This document shows positions 50,151-61,968 of a stretch of DNA of 64,000 nt, one piece after another. Position numbers and translations under genes: made by a program. The stretch is from Malus domestica (Eukaryota > Streptophyta > Magnoliopsida > Rosales > Rosaceae): assembly GCF_042453785.1 (NCBI RefSeq), contig NC_091670.1, positions 34,793,501-34,857,500 on the forward strand, read 5' to 3'. The notes under the pieces were generated by a model. It was not told where the DNA came from. It ran no database searches and saw nothing but the letters and a program-made list of their open reading frames with translations. Each line of letters begins with the position of its first letter. The stretch's first letter is position 1.

Positions 50151-53100
50151 AGTGCAGATTTTTATAGAGGCTGGTATTAAGTTCCAAAGCACACTTGAAT
50201 CTCCACCAGTAGAAGCTCCCTTCTTGCATTTCTAAGATCTTGATTTGTCTGACCTCTTTTCTCTTCAACACCTTTGAAAATGTCTGGCCCCTCCGACCGT
50301 CGTTTTGACTTGAACCTTGTTGAAGAGGCAGCCACGCCTTCTCCAGACAACATATGGCGCTCATCCTTCTTATCCCCTACTGGGTCCTCTTACCGTTGGG
50401 GATTCCGTGATGAAAAATGATATGACCGCTGCGGTGGTGGCCAGGAACCTTCTCACTCCCAAAGATAACAGACTACTTTCCAAACGGTCTGATGAGTTGG
50501 CTGTTAAGGATTCTCTGGCTCTCAGTGTTCAGTGTGCAGGTTCTGTGTCTAATATGGCCCAACGCCTATTTGCTCGAACCCGCCAAGTTGAATCATTGGC
50601 GGCTTAAGTGATGAGTCTCAAACAGGAGATTAGAGGGCTCAAGCATGAGAATAAACAGTTGCACCGGCTCGCACATGACTATGCTACAAACATGAAGAGG
50701 AAGCTTGACCAGATGAAGGAATCTGATGGTCAGATTTTACATGATCATCAGAGGTTTGTGGGTTTGTTCCAAAGGCATTTATTGCCTTCGTCTTCTGGGG
50801 CTGTACCGCGTAATGAAGCTCCAAATGATCAACCTCCGATGCCTCCTCCTTCTAGGATGTTGTCCAATACTGAGGCTCCGAATGATCCCCCTCCGGTGCC
50901 TTCTCTTTCTAGGGCTCTGCCGACTGCTGAGACTTCTCCTAAGCAACCTTTGTGAAGGCTCCCTCTTGTTTGTTTATTTTGACTCGTGTATATGTACATA
51001 TTTGTAACTTCTTAGAGATATCAATAAATAAGCTTTGTTTCATTTCAACGTATTGTGTTAAATACACTAAAGCCTTCTTCACTAAGTTCTTTGAATTTTT
51101 CTTTTGTTGAAGCTTGTATGTTGAAGCTTTGTGAGTGGAGCATGTAGGTTGAGGTAGTGTTCCCTTAATTTCCCGAGTGGGGAAAACTTCTCGATTGAAG
51201 ACTTGAAAAATTCAAGTCACTGAGTCGGGTCGGCTATATGAATCTTAGAACGCCATTGTGCTCGATCATGTGTCATGTCCTCCGTTAGATCCAAGTACTC
51301 TAAGTCTTTTCTTAGAGTCTCTTCCAAAGTTTTCTTAGGTCTTCCTCTACCCCTTCGGCCCTGAACCTCTGTCCCGTAGTCGCATCTTCTAACCGGAGCG
51401 TCAGTAGACCTTCTTTGCACATGTCCAAACCACCGTAATCGATTTTCTCTCAGTTTTCCTTCAATTTCGGCTACTCCTACTTTACCTCGGATATCCTCAT
51501 TCCTAATCTTATCATTTCTCGTGTGCCCACACATCCAACAAAGCATCCTCATCTCCGCTACACCCATTTTGTGTACGTGTTGATGCTTCACCGCCCAACA
51601 TTCTGTGCCATACAGCATCGCCGGCCTTATTGCCGTCCTATAAAATTTTCCCTTAAGCTTCAGTGACATACGACGATCACACAAGACGCCGGATGCACTC
51701 TTCCACTTCATCCATCCAGCTTGTATTCTATGGTTGAGATCTCCATCTAATTCTCCGTTCTTTTGCAAGATAGATCCTAGGTAGCGAAAACGGTGGCTCT
51801 TTGGTATTTCCTGATCTCCGATCCTCACCCCTAACTCATTTTGGCCTCCATTTGCACTGAACTTGCACTCCATATATTCTGTCTTTGATCGGCTTAGGCG
51901 AAGACCTTTAGCTTCCAACACTTCTCTCCAAAGGTTAAGCTTCGCATTTACCCATTCCTGAGTTTCATCTATCAACACTATATCGTCTGCGAAAAGCATA
52001 CACCAAGGAATATCATCTTGAATATGTCATGTTAACTCATCCATTACCAACGCAAAAAGGTAAGGACTTAAGGATGAGCCTTGATGTAATCCTACAGTTA
52101 TGGGGAAGCTTTCGGTTTGTCCTTCATGAGTTCTTACGACAGTCTTTGCTCCTTCATACATATCCTTTATAGCTTGGATATATGCTATTCGTACTCCTTT
52201 CTTCTCTAAAATCCTCTAAAGAATGTCTCTTAGGACCCGATCATACGCTTTTTCCAAATCTATAAAGACCATGTGTAAATCCTTTTTCCCATCTCTATAT
52301 CTTTCCATCAATCTTCGTAAGAGATAGATTGCCTCCATGGTTGAGCGCCCTGGCATGAACCCGAATTGGTTGTCCGAAACCCGTGTCTCTTGCCTCAATC
52401 TATGCTCAATGACTCTCTCCCAGAGCTTCATTGTATGACTCATTAGCTTAATACCCCTATAGTTCATGCAATTTTGTACGTCGCCCTTATTCTTGTAAAT
52501 AGGCACCAAGGTGCTCTTTCGCCACTCGTTTGGCATCTTCTTCGTTTTCAAAATCCTATTGAAAAGGTCAGTGAGCCATGCTATACCTGTCTCTCCCAAG
52601 GCTTTCCACACTTCAATCGGTATATTGTCTGGGCCCACTGCTTTTCTATGCTTCATCTTCTTCAAAGCTACAACCACTTCTTCCTTCCTGATTCGACGAT
52701 AAAAGGAGTAGTTTCTACACTCTTCTGAGTTACTCAACTCTCCTAAAGGAGTACTCCTTTCATGTCCTTCATTGAAAAGATTATGAAAATAACCTCTCCA
52801 TCTGTCTTTGACCGCGTTCTCTATAGCAAGAACCTTTCCATCCTCATCCTTGATGCACCTCACTTGGTTTAGGTCCCTTGTCTTCTTTGCCCTTGCTCTA
52901 GCTAGTTTATAGATATCCAACTCTCCTTCTTTGGTATCTAGTCGCTTATACATATTGTCATAAGCCGCTAACTTAGATTCTCTCACAGCTTTCTTCGCCT
53001 CTTGCTTCGCTCTTCTATACCTTTCACCATTTTCATCGGTCCTATCCTTGTATAAGGCTTTACAACATTCCTTCTTAGCCTTCACCTTTGTTTGTACCTC

Positions 53101-53154
53101 ATCATTCCACCACCAAGATTCTTTTTGGTGTGGAGCAAAGCCCTTGGACTCTCC

Positions 53155-54325
53155 CATGGAAGAAAATATCCAAAATATCGTCGATATATCGGCGATATTT
53201 TCGTTTTTTTGAGTTACCGATATTTTAATGAGTATCCAATGAGTTTTCGTCAAAATATCGCGATATTATCTATAATATCGTATAATATCGCGATATTATC
53301 TATAATATCACGATATTAGGCCAAAAATTCCTGAAAATTTTGAAAAGTCACAATTTTGAGCACAGAGGGGTTCGAACCCCTCCCACTTAACTCCTTAACA
53401 CCTTAACCACTATACCACTTATGTTGTTGTGATAATATGCTACAATATTTATATATATTCTTTTGTTTTGAATTCTTTTTACAAGAAACAAATTTGCACA
53501 TTTTCCAAATTTTTTGTGGTATTATATTTTAAATTGTGTCAATTAATTACTTAGTCAATGGCATGTGGTTTTTAATTTTTCTATTTTTTATTTGGTCACT
53601 TACATGGTAGGGCTGGAAAAAATTCCGGAAAATCCCAAACCAAACCGAAAAAGTCTCAAACCCAAACCGAAAAATCCCAAACCAAAACCATCATGAAGTT
53701 CGGGAATCCCATCTCGAAAAATACCGAAATTTTCGATATGGGATTGGTTTCCAAATCCCATTTGTTTGGCAATCCCGAAAAATACCGAAGTATTCGGTTT
53801 CCTATTGACTTTTGGGTTTTGGTTCTTGAAAACCATTGTCATGGTTGCTAACTACTCTTCAAAATACACTCACTCTACACATAGAGATGATGAAGATAGT
53901 GAAAATTTTGAACCTCATAGAAACTCTATGTGGTACTAAGTCACTCATGTATCTTACCATACAATGTATAAAGTGTAAAATATTGTACTAATTCATTATA
54001 TATAAATGATTATGGTGTGTTTAGACTTCTTTCATTAATTTCTACATATTTTCTACACTCACAATGTTTGTCAGCTCGCTATATAATCAACTTGATAATG
54101 TTAAATCCATCATGCAATGCATTTCCTTCCAATTTTTTGTGATAAACTAATAGATAATTGACTAAATAAACATCCTGCAAAGTTTCAATAAAAATTTCCA
54201 AGTTTTTCTTACAATTTCCGTGGTTTCCATGTAATTTTTATCGATATCGATATTATCCCGATATTTCCATCGATATTTCCGTGTTTTCGGACTACCGATA
54301 TTTCCGATATTACCGATATTTTCTT
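53155..54325. mobile_element. Non-autonomous TIR element inside the LINE, rich in ATATCG motifs
   Basis: It breaks the LINE sequence CCCTTGGACTCTCCTAATACC. CCTTGGACTCTCC occurs on both sides (53142-53154 and 54326-54338). The ends GGAAGAAAATATC and, in complement, GGAAGAAAATATCGG form inverted repeats, followed by many GATATT/ATATCG words on both sides (53170-53320 and 54235-54320). The inside holds a tRNA-like segment and a block of repeated CCCAAACCAAACCGAAAAA-type words (53608-53790). No transposase. The exact ends are uncertain by a few bases because the inverted repeat is not flush with the duplication. Confidence 0.7.
53361..53420 (-). other. tRNA-like A/B-box segment inside the TIR element
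   Basis: On the minus strand: AAGTGGTATAGTGGTTAAGG (A-box-like) and, 25 bases on, GAGGGGTTCGAACCCCTCTG, a perfect B box (GGTTCGAACCC) within a palindromic arm. The length and pairing do not make a full cloverleaf, so this is a tRNA-derived relic or SINE head rather than a tRNA gene. Confidence 0.55.
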
Positions 54326-55673
54326 CCTTGGACTCTCCTAATACCTCTTTTGCTACTTTTCGGATACAGCTAGCCATGGAATCCCACCTTTGGCTAGCTT
54401 CCCCCTCTCTATCCCACACACACTGGGTGATTACTTGCTCTTTGAAAATGACTTGTTTTTCTCCTTTTAGATTCCACCATCTAGTCATTGGGCACTTCCA
54501 AGTCTTGTTCTTTTTTTCTCACTCTTTTGATATGTACATCCATCACCAACAAGCGATGTTGATTAGCCAAGCTCTCCCCCGGTATAACTTTGCAATCCTT
54601 ACAAGTTATACGATCCCCTTTCCTCATTAGAAGAAAATCTATTTGTGTTTTTTACGACCCACTCTTGTAGGTGATCACATGTTCTTCTCTCTTCTTAAAG
54701 AAGGTGTTGGCTAAGAAGAGATCATATGCCATTGCAAAATCCAAGATAGCTTCCCCATCCTCATTTCTCTCCCCAAAACCATGGCCACCATGAAAACCTC
54801 CATAGTTGCCTGTCTCTCTGCCCACGTGTCCATTTAAATCTCCTCCTATAAATAACTTCTCCGTCTGAGCAATTCCTTGCACCAAGTCTCCCAGGTCTTC
54901 CCAAAATTTCTCCTTCAAACTCGTATCCAACCCTACTTGAGGTGCGTACGCACTAATCACATTGATGAGTTCTTATCCTATTACAATCTTGATTGCCATG
55001 ATTCTATCTCCTACCCTCTTGACATCTACAACATCTTGTGTCAAGGTCTTGTCCACAATGATGCCAACACCGTTTCTCGTTCTATTTGTGCCCGAATACC
55101 AAAGCTTAAACCCTGAGTTTTCTAGATCCTTTGCCTTAAGACCAACCCACTTAGTTTCTTGTAGGCACATAATATTTATCCTTCTCCTCACCATAACTTC
55201 CACTATTTCCATAGATTTTCCCGTTAAGGTTCCTATATTCCACGTTCCTAAACGCATTCTACTCTCTTGAACTCTACCCTTCTGTCCTAACTTCTTCACC
55301 ATCCACCGTCTAATAGGATCAAAGTACTTCTTTTGTGTGTCCTGTGTAAAGTTGATAGGAGCATATGCTCCCAAACAACTTTGAGTGGAGTCGTTCGAAA
55401 AGAAGTTTCTATGGTCCCCTTGCTCATTTAACACTGCATCCGGGTGCCGATGGAGATACAGCGACCCTTGCTCACTTATCACTGTGCTCGGGCCACACAG
55501 CGCGCCACTTACGGGTGACGTCCTAGCTTTAGTGCGATTTCGTTCTGGATTCATTGTCATAAGGATTCGACGTAACTGTGGAGTGTCAGCTGTCGACTAC
55601 CTGACGCCCTCCCCCTCCTCCTTTATCCGGGCTTGGGACCGGCAATGTAAGATAAACTTACACAGGCGGAGTT

Positions 55674-57077
55674 AGCCTTGCAATCCCATAAGGAGACAAA
55701 AAATCAAATGTTCAAAAAGACTCAGATTATAAGGTTCCTATTGTGAACAAATCGTCTCAAGATTGTAATGATAACAGTCACATCACTGTTCAGAAGTCAG
55801 CCCTGCGATTAGCTGAACCAAATTCTGGAACAGAAAATGCATTTTGTGCAATTGAATGTGCAAAAGGCAATGAATTGGATTTGCTTCCAATAGTTGAACT
55901 TTGTGCGGAAAGTGGTAATCTTAGCATCAGTAATGTAATAGGCAGCTCAAGGAATCTAAACTCTGAGTTGCAAAGTGGAGCCAAAGAAGTTGCTATTTGT
56001 GTAGATGCTGGTGTTGGTGATAACCACCATGAATCCAGTAATAAACAGTCCGAGGTATCTCTTGACACCATGGATTGCTTGGACAAGCAAGAACCATCTC
56101 AAGAGCACAGATCCAGGAAATTGTCTGAGGCATCTTTTGGCACTGTTGGTTGCTTCACAAAGCCAGAATCTTCTCTAGAATTTCGGGACCTGAATTTGGG
56201 ATTTGGAGAGCGACTTTTTATACTTTGTAATAGTTTCAAAAGCTCTGATGTTAATGCTTCCAAGCATGTGGGTGAAAGGATAGATGCTCTTCAAATCAGC
56301 GGTAGTAGTGTTTTCAACAGTTCTGACATTCGTACTTCTGAGAATGTGGAAGATACAATTAGCAAGGATCTTGTTCCAAGCAGAAAATGTGAGCTCAAGG
56401 CAGCCAACAACCACTCTGATATTAATAGTTCTAAGCATGTGGGCGATGCTCAGGATTCTTTTCCAATCAGCGGTAGTAAGGTTTGCAAAAGCATTGGCAC
56501 CTCTGGCAATGTGGAAGAGAGAAAGGATGTTCTTGCAAGCAGCGGTGGAATTAGAAAACGTGTCCTCAAGAGAGCAATCAACCGCTCTAAATTTGATACT
56601 TCTAAGCATGTGGAAGATGTGAAGGATGTTCATCTAATCAGCGACAGTAATGTTGACAAAAGCTTTGGTACTTCTGAGAATGTGGAAGAGAGGAAGGTTG
56701 CTTTTCCAAGCAGGGTTATAATTAGAAAACGTGGACTCAAGATAGCCGACAGCGGCTCTAAAATTGATACTTCTAAGCATGTGGACAATGCACAGGATTT
56801 TCTCCCAATCAGCGGCAGTAATTCTTGCAAAAGCTCAGACAGTGCGACCTCTTAGAGTGTGGAAGAAAAGAAGGATGTTCTTAAAAGCAACGTTGAAATC
56901 AGAAAAGGTGAACTCAAGAAAGCCTGCAACAAAGATAGTTTAGCTCATGATTTTGAGTTTGGCGATGATGGTGAAACTGATGATACTAAAAGAGAAAACA
57001 AGATTCTGTGGAGTATTCTAACGGCCAAGTTGAAGCAGTTGAAGGCGGCTCAACAAACAACAGTGACAAGGTTCTAG
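55674..57077 (+). pseudogene. Severed 3' part of the DCD gene's last exon
   Basis: Starts with the second copy of the target duplication and continues the DCD gene's third exon in the same frame register. It meets TAA directly after the duplication (CCA TAA GGA GAC), then runs open from 55689 through repeated units (about five of SSDIRTSENVE / KHVGDAQDSFPISGS / RKRVLKRAINRS style, roughly 65 codons each) to a TAG at 56853. There a SENVE unit reads TS-stop-SVE, and the frame continues to 57077 (ending KLKQLKAAQQTTVTRF). So the old C-terminal tail of the protein is preserved but cut off by 8.8 kb and two nonsense codons. No independent start or promoter was seen. Confidence 0.82.
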
Positions 57078-58850
57078 CTTTCGGTCGATGCTCAAGCTCC
57101 TCAGCATCTACTCTAGGAAGGAGAGTCATTGCAGTTGACAGATAGCTTTTCAAGTTTTCGTTTAGTTGAAGTTAAGGATCAACCCGCATTCCTGTAAAAG
57201 CCAAGTACTACGGCTTTTCAGCTTGTCGTGGTGTTGCTGACCGAAGTGCTGGAAATACACGCATGAAAGCTGCCGCGTTCTTGAACTTCTTTCGGTAGCT
57301 GTTTTCGAGTTGCATGGAGTGGAGTGGAAGAATGCAACGTTTATGCATGCGGAGTGATGACCATTTTTTAGGTTAAGCTCTGATTTTGGTTAAAGATTGT
57401 TTTTTTTTTTTAAATATGTTCCCAGGATTTGTGAATCTTTTGAATCAGGAAGAATGAAATTATAATCTTGCTTTTTGTACTACAGTTGTTTGTGAGGGTG
57501 ATGCCTTTACATTGCAAGTTGAAAATGTGAAAAGGTGATGACATCTAAATCAATGATCAAATTCTGGTTTAATTTATGATGTAATTGACCATTTGCTCAA
57601 TCCCCATATTTCATTTGTACAGGCTCGTGGCACAATTGAGTAAAAGCGTTTATTTTTGTACATGATTTGGAAGGTTCAAGAGATTTTTGCAATGACGTAG
57701 ACCCAAATAATTAAGGTCATCTTTTATTAAGTGATTACTAATAGCCCTTGGAAGGTTTAAGATTTTTCATACCCACAAGCGGCTATCTAAAATAGTTCTT
57801 TTGTTACAAATAGCTCTTGGGATAAAAACTTTGTATGTCACATATAGCATGCTGTGATGTAAAAAAGGTCTTTCGTGCAAGGTTTTTTTAACAGAAAGGC
57901 TAGTATATTCTAAAAGGGAGAATGAACTAAAACACTGTTCATTGAACAGCGTACAATCGATTTGCCCCTGTTTAATTTATGTTATTCCAATTTTGGCCGT
58001 TTGTCTTGCTGTCAAATGGAGATGAATTTTGTGACACGTGAGACTCCCATTTTCCTCCATCACTTTTTCTGTTGTTCACCGTTAAAAGATTGAAATTCTT
58101 GGTTCTCCGAAAACCAGAGAAGGAGAAGCTCAGAAATCGAAGATTTCAGATCATGAGTCTTGGAATGTCGTCTTTTACAAGTCGGTATGTGATAATCTCC
58201 AATACCTTATGGGCGATTCTTCGATTTGAATCTCGGATGGTCCCTTAGAGATGGCAGATTTGTGGGTTTTTGGTTTTTTAGGGTTTTATGGGTCACATAG
58301 ATCAAAACCCATTTAATTATTTTCTCATTATTTTGTTTTAACGCTGAAATCTAGGGAGAAATTCAAAATTATAGAAGCGGATGTTTAATTTGTTTGTGCT
58401 GGGTTCTGGTTGGTGTGTAAATTTGCTAGCTCAATTGTACATCAGTCAAATTAAGTAGCTAAATTTGTATGGGTTTTCGGTTTCTTGGCGGCCGCAAACA
58501 GATAGTCAACTTATTCCGATTGTTGAACTGGATCCCTTTATTGGACGCTGAGAAATCTGAGGAAAATGGCAGAAATTACCAACTTAAATTTGTATGGGTG
58601 TAACAATAAGATGCTTATGTCAGTGTTGAATAGCATACAAGGGATATTGTGTTCTGAGTTTGTTTTTTTTTTTTATTATGATTGGATAGAGTATTCTTTT
58701 AAGGCTGTTAAAGCTGCTTTAACAGCTTTTGGATCAGACAAGCTTTTGGACTCAGAAGAAAGTCCCGGTGAGTATTGTTGGTGATATAACTGAGTCTTTA
58801 CTATAATGCTATCCTGTGACTTAGTGCGGGTTGTAAACGTCGTGATATTA

Positions 58851-59049
58851 GGATCAGGATCCTCTTCTGAGCAGATGAAGAGGATTCTCTGACTAGGCTT
58901 ATCGGGCAGTTCATTTTTTATTCAACGGTTATAATTATTATAATTTTTAGATAGGCTTTCTTTTTATAACCGTTGGATAAAAAATGAACGGTCTGATAGG
59001 CCCTGGTAAGGAGGATCCTCTCCATCTGCTCAGGAGAGGATCCTGGATC
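58851..59049. mobile_element. MITE with long inverted repeats
   Basis: GGATCAGGATCCTCTTCTGA, GCAGATGAAGAGGAT and TTCATTTTTTATTCAACGG at the left are mirrored by CCGTTGGATAAAAAATGAAC, ATCCTCTCCATCTGCTCAG and GAGGATCCTGGATC at the right, over about 75 bases each arm. No coding sequence; the target duplication is unclear. Confidence 0.75.
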
Positions 59050-59282
59050 AGACAAGTGTCACACATCTTTTCCCCATCACAAAGTTCCTAGGGTTGCTGG
59101 CTTCTGGAATGATAGGTTTCTTTTTGGCTTCTTCTTTGGATTTGCTTTGAATACTTGAATCTCAATTGGATTTTTTATCCATACAATTAGTTCGTAGGAA
59201 TATAAGTATTCTGCTGGGTTTGATTAAATGAAAGTCCACTAGAGTAGCCCTCATGTTCTTTTAATACTTTCTTTGCAATAGA

Positions 59283-60110
59283 CCCAATGCTGTAACGGTA
59301 CATCATGATGTTAAATTTACCTAATTTTTCGATTTGGATTTAGTTCAGAATTTTTGGGTTTTTTTACTGTTCAATGGAGCATTAGTTAAGGTAGTGGGAA
59401 ATGAAAGTTGTCCTGTTAATTTGTTGCAGCCACCATGTCCTCTGAAAGACGACACTCATGTAAGAGCAAGAGGCGATCGAGCTACTGACAAATTATAGTC
59501 ACAATCTAGCTGAAATTGTAATAATTGTGATTCAAATTTCAATGCTTTCGAATTGTTATAGTGTTAAGTCGTTTCCTTAGTTTCAAGGTTTATGCTGAAA
59601 TTGTGTGTGATTTTGTAATTTTCGCAGCAAAACCGCTTGGCTGAAAGGGTTTTTGAGAGATGAGTTTTTCTCCGTCTTCCTCTTTGGTCATCAAAGGACT
59701 TTCTTTTCGCAGGCCCACTTCAAATCGAATAGATGGAAGCTACCAACCCCATCTCTTGGAAAGTAAATTCTGGAGTTATTAACTTTTATGAAAATATTTT
59801 ATTAGGCTTTTTTTTATTAAGCGAAATTAGATACCCATTTTATTAATTTATGGAGTTTGCTGGGTTGGTAGCTTCCATCTATTCGGTTTGAATTCCAGGA
59901 CAAGAAAAAGCAGATTTCAAAGGAAAAGCAAAGGATTTTACACCCACTGCTGCGAAGGTACATACAATGTGATGTTAAATTTACCCAATTGTTCGATTTG
60001 GATATAGTTCAGAGTTTCTGGGTTTTTGACTTGGTTAAAGTAGTGATCTTTGTGTCCGTACAGTTGCAGTGGGGAATGAAAATTGTCTTGTTAATTTGTT
60101 GCACAGCAAG
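59283..60110. repeat. Segmental direct repeat, two diverged copies
   Basis: 59297-59440 and 59957-60110 share GATGTTAAATTTACC, TTCGATTTGGAT, TAGTTCAGA, TTTTTGGGTTTTT-like text and TTGTTAATTTGTTGCA in the same order. They look like two copies of one ancestral stretch, with the foldback at 59719-59894 between them. Confidence 0.6.
59719..59894. repeat. Foldback element
   Basis: TTCAAATCGAATAGATGGAAG with CTACCAACCCC at the left is mirrored by GGGTTGGTAGCTTCCATCTA with TTCGGTTTGAA at the right. This gives about 31 paired bases and a loop of about 110. Confidence 0.7.
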
Positions 60111-60901
60111 ATATTGGCATATGCATGAAGGTTGATGGTATTTGTATGGTTTAGACACACCCACATGGTTTCGTTATGTTGTGTGTGCAATGCATAAACT
60201 CAGTTAGCAGATTAAATTAAAACTGAAGAGTTATGAAATTTGAGATGCATAGCGGCCTAAGTCCACAAATAAGTTGCCGCACTAATTCAATAAAGTTCCA
60301 TAACCCTTACTTAAGGCTGATAATCCTTGAATCTCAAATAGTATATCACCATGTATGGCCGATAAGTCATATTTGAAGATTACCACATAATCTATAACCT
60401 AAAAAGTTAGATCCACAGTCCAAACAAAATTACTAGAAGATAAATTTGATAGTTCATCACCAGGCTGTTGTACAGTACATGGCAGATTATGAGGCCAAGA
60501 AAGAAATTACATCGTTTCAAGCACTGAAATGAAAAACTATTGCAGTGAGAAATAAGCAGATTTTTCTTTGTTAGTGTTAGATTTATGCATAATATTTTAG
60601 ATTTTGTAAGGAAGAAGAATTGGAATTGAAACTTTGGCTTTTGGATTTTCTGGGAAGAGCAACGAATTTCGGATGAAAATGAAATGATATATCTTCTTTC
60701 ACACAATGATGGTTGGTCTGAGACCGGTTAGCAAGATATAATCTTAACCATCCAAATATGAGCTATAACACATCCAAATAAGACAACTATAAAACTGAAA
60801 GTACAAGTAATTTGCAAAAGTGTTCATACGTCAACATTCGTATCCCTTCGCCTTTCAATAAACATAGTCATCTTAATATAGCTCATGAGAACTCACATTG
60901 A

Positions 60902-61566
60902 TTAAGATGGTGAAGCAATAGAGACAATGAAGCTGATGGGATAAATCGATGGTGACTGGTAAGAATGCCTTGTGCAGATTTGTTTTGTATCGTTGAAACT
61001 AGGACTTCCAGGTCCAATTGGAGCTGCCTCATCACGATATTCATGTGTACATTTCAAGATTTTTAGTGTTTGGATGAGTTCTTCTAAATCTTGTTTGTAT
61101 AGCAAACGAGCCCCACACTTCTTCACTGCATTCAATTCTGCTTTTACTATTCTCCATCTATAAGGACCAAAGTAAGTTTCGAACAAAAACTGTTCCTGAT
61201 GAAGACATCTAGAACGATCCAAATAAAATACCCAAAGGTGTTCTGACATAAGAGACCCTATTGTGTAGGTCACTTTGAAACCGTAAAAATCTAAAACTAT
61301 ATTGAACACATCACAATCAGGAGGGGCAGGTGGATTGACCAAGTTTTGCTTAGGTTCTTGAAAAACAACACAAAAGGCAATCCCCAGCCAGTCGGTACAT
61401 GATGGCGGAGGAAGATCCACGTTTACTGAATGTCCCACACTTTGATTACTGAACCACCCTGGAATTTCACTTCCAGGGATTACAATTTCAGAGCGAAGTA
61501 AATTGAACTGCGGAAAAAAACAACAAAGTTCATTTTTGCAGTAAATTATAGAATCTAAAATCAACT

Positions 61567-61601
<35 letters not shown>

Positions 61602-61750
61602 CACGCTTCCTGAACTTCCCACACTTTGATTACTGAACCACCCTCGAATTTTACTTCCAGGGATTACAATTTCGGAGCGAAGTAAATCGAACTGCGGAAA
61701 AAAACAACAAAGTTCATTTTTGCAGTAAATTATAGAATCTAAAATCAACT

Positions 61751-61785
<35 letters not shown>

Positions 61786-61937
61786 CACGCTTCCTGAACT
61801 TCCCACACTTTGATTACTGAACCACCCTCGAATTTCACTTCCAGGGATTACAATTTCGGAGCGAAGTAAATCGAACTGCGGAAAAAAACAACAAAGTTCA
61901 TTTTTGCAGTAAATTATAGAATCTAAAATCAACTATT

Positions 61938-61968
<31 letters not shown>

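Larger units (their letters stand above)
47690..51220. mobile_element. Non-autonomous LTR-type (LARD-like) retroelement fossil
   Basis: About 3.5 kb lying between the two LINE 3' ends. It begins near TGTGATCTTCGCTAGATTGC and ends near AAAAATTCAAGTCA, so TG...CA ends are possible. A flanking TAAGT/TGAGT pair with one mismatch may be a worn 5-bp duplication. It has no recognisable gag, protease, integrase or reverse transcriptase. It holds two arrays of roughly 75-80-bp tandem repeats (49123-49460 and 49900-50150) and, on the plus strand, decayed remains of an accessory reading frame (about 50280-50955) of a kind I associate with Rosaceae repeats. It looks broken and old rather than whole; it may be a LARD or a long solo LTR. 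Confidence 0.55.
51221..55673 (-). mobile_element. Near full-length RTE-type LINE (copy B), interrupted
   Basis: Read on the minus strand from 55673: a GC-rich 5' leader, then an endonuclease (RLGTWNIGTLTGKS, INIMCLQETKWVG, VISAYAPQVGLDTS, LFIGGDLNGHVGRETGN, HRLLVMDVH) and reverse transcriptase ([86 protein letters not shown]). Several stops and frame breaks (for example after KIVIG near 54973, after DRVLRDIL near 52216, and near 52028) mean it is inactive. Without the insertion at 53155-54325 it would be about 3.3 kb, a normal RTE length. Its TTG tail is missing; the LARD-like element abuts its 3' end. The 5' end is flanked by the 16-bp duplication shared with copy A. Confidence 0.9.
57078..60901. 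other. Gene-poor spacer between DCD remnant and the TNL gene
   Basis: Begins with the DCD 3' region. 58154-58186 (MSLGMSSFTSR then GTATGT) and 58695-58770 (KAVKAALTAFGSDKLLDSEE then GTGAGT) look like two exon scraps of an unrecognised small plus-strand gene; no full model could be built. A MITE (58851-59049), a foldback (59719-59894) and a duplicated segment (59283-59440 and 59945-60110) follow. 60110-60900 shows nothing I can support. Confidence 0.45.

Noticed and set aside
53361-53420. A tRNA gene
   Set aside because: A and B boxes are visible, but the acceptor and anticodon stems cannot be paired, so it is only tRNA-like.
60407-60706. 99-codon minus-strand frame
   Set aside because: It is low-complexity and Phe/Leu/Ile-rich with no recognisable motif, in AT-rich spacer.
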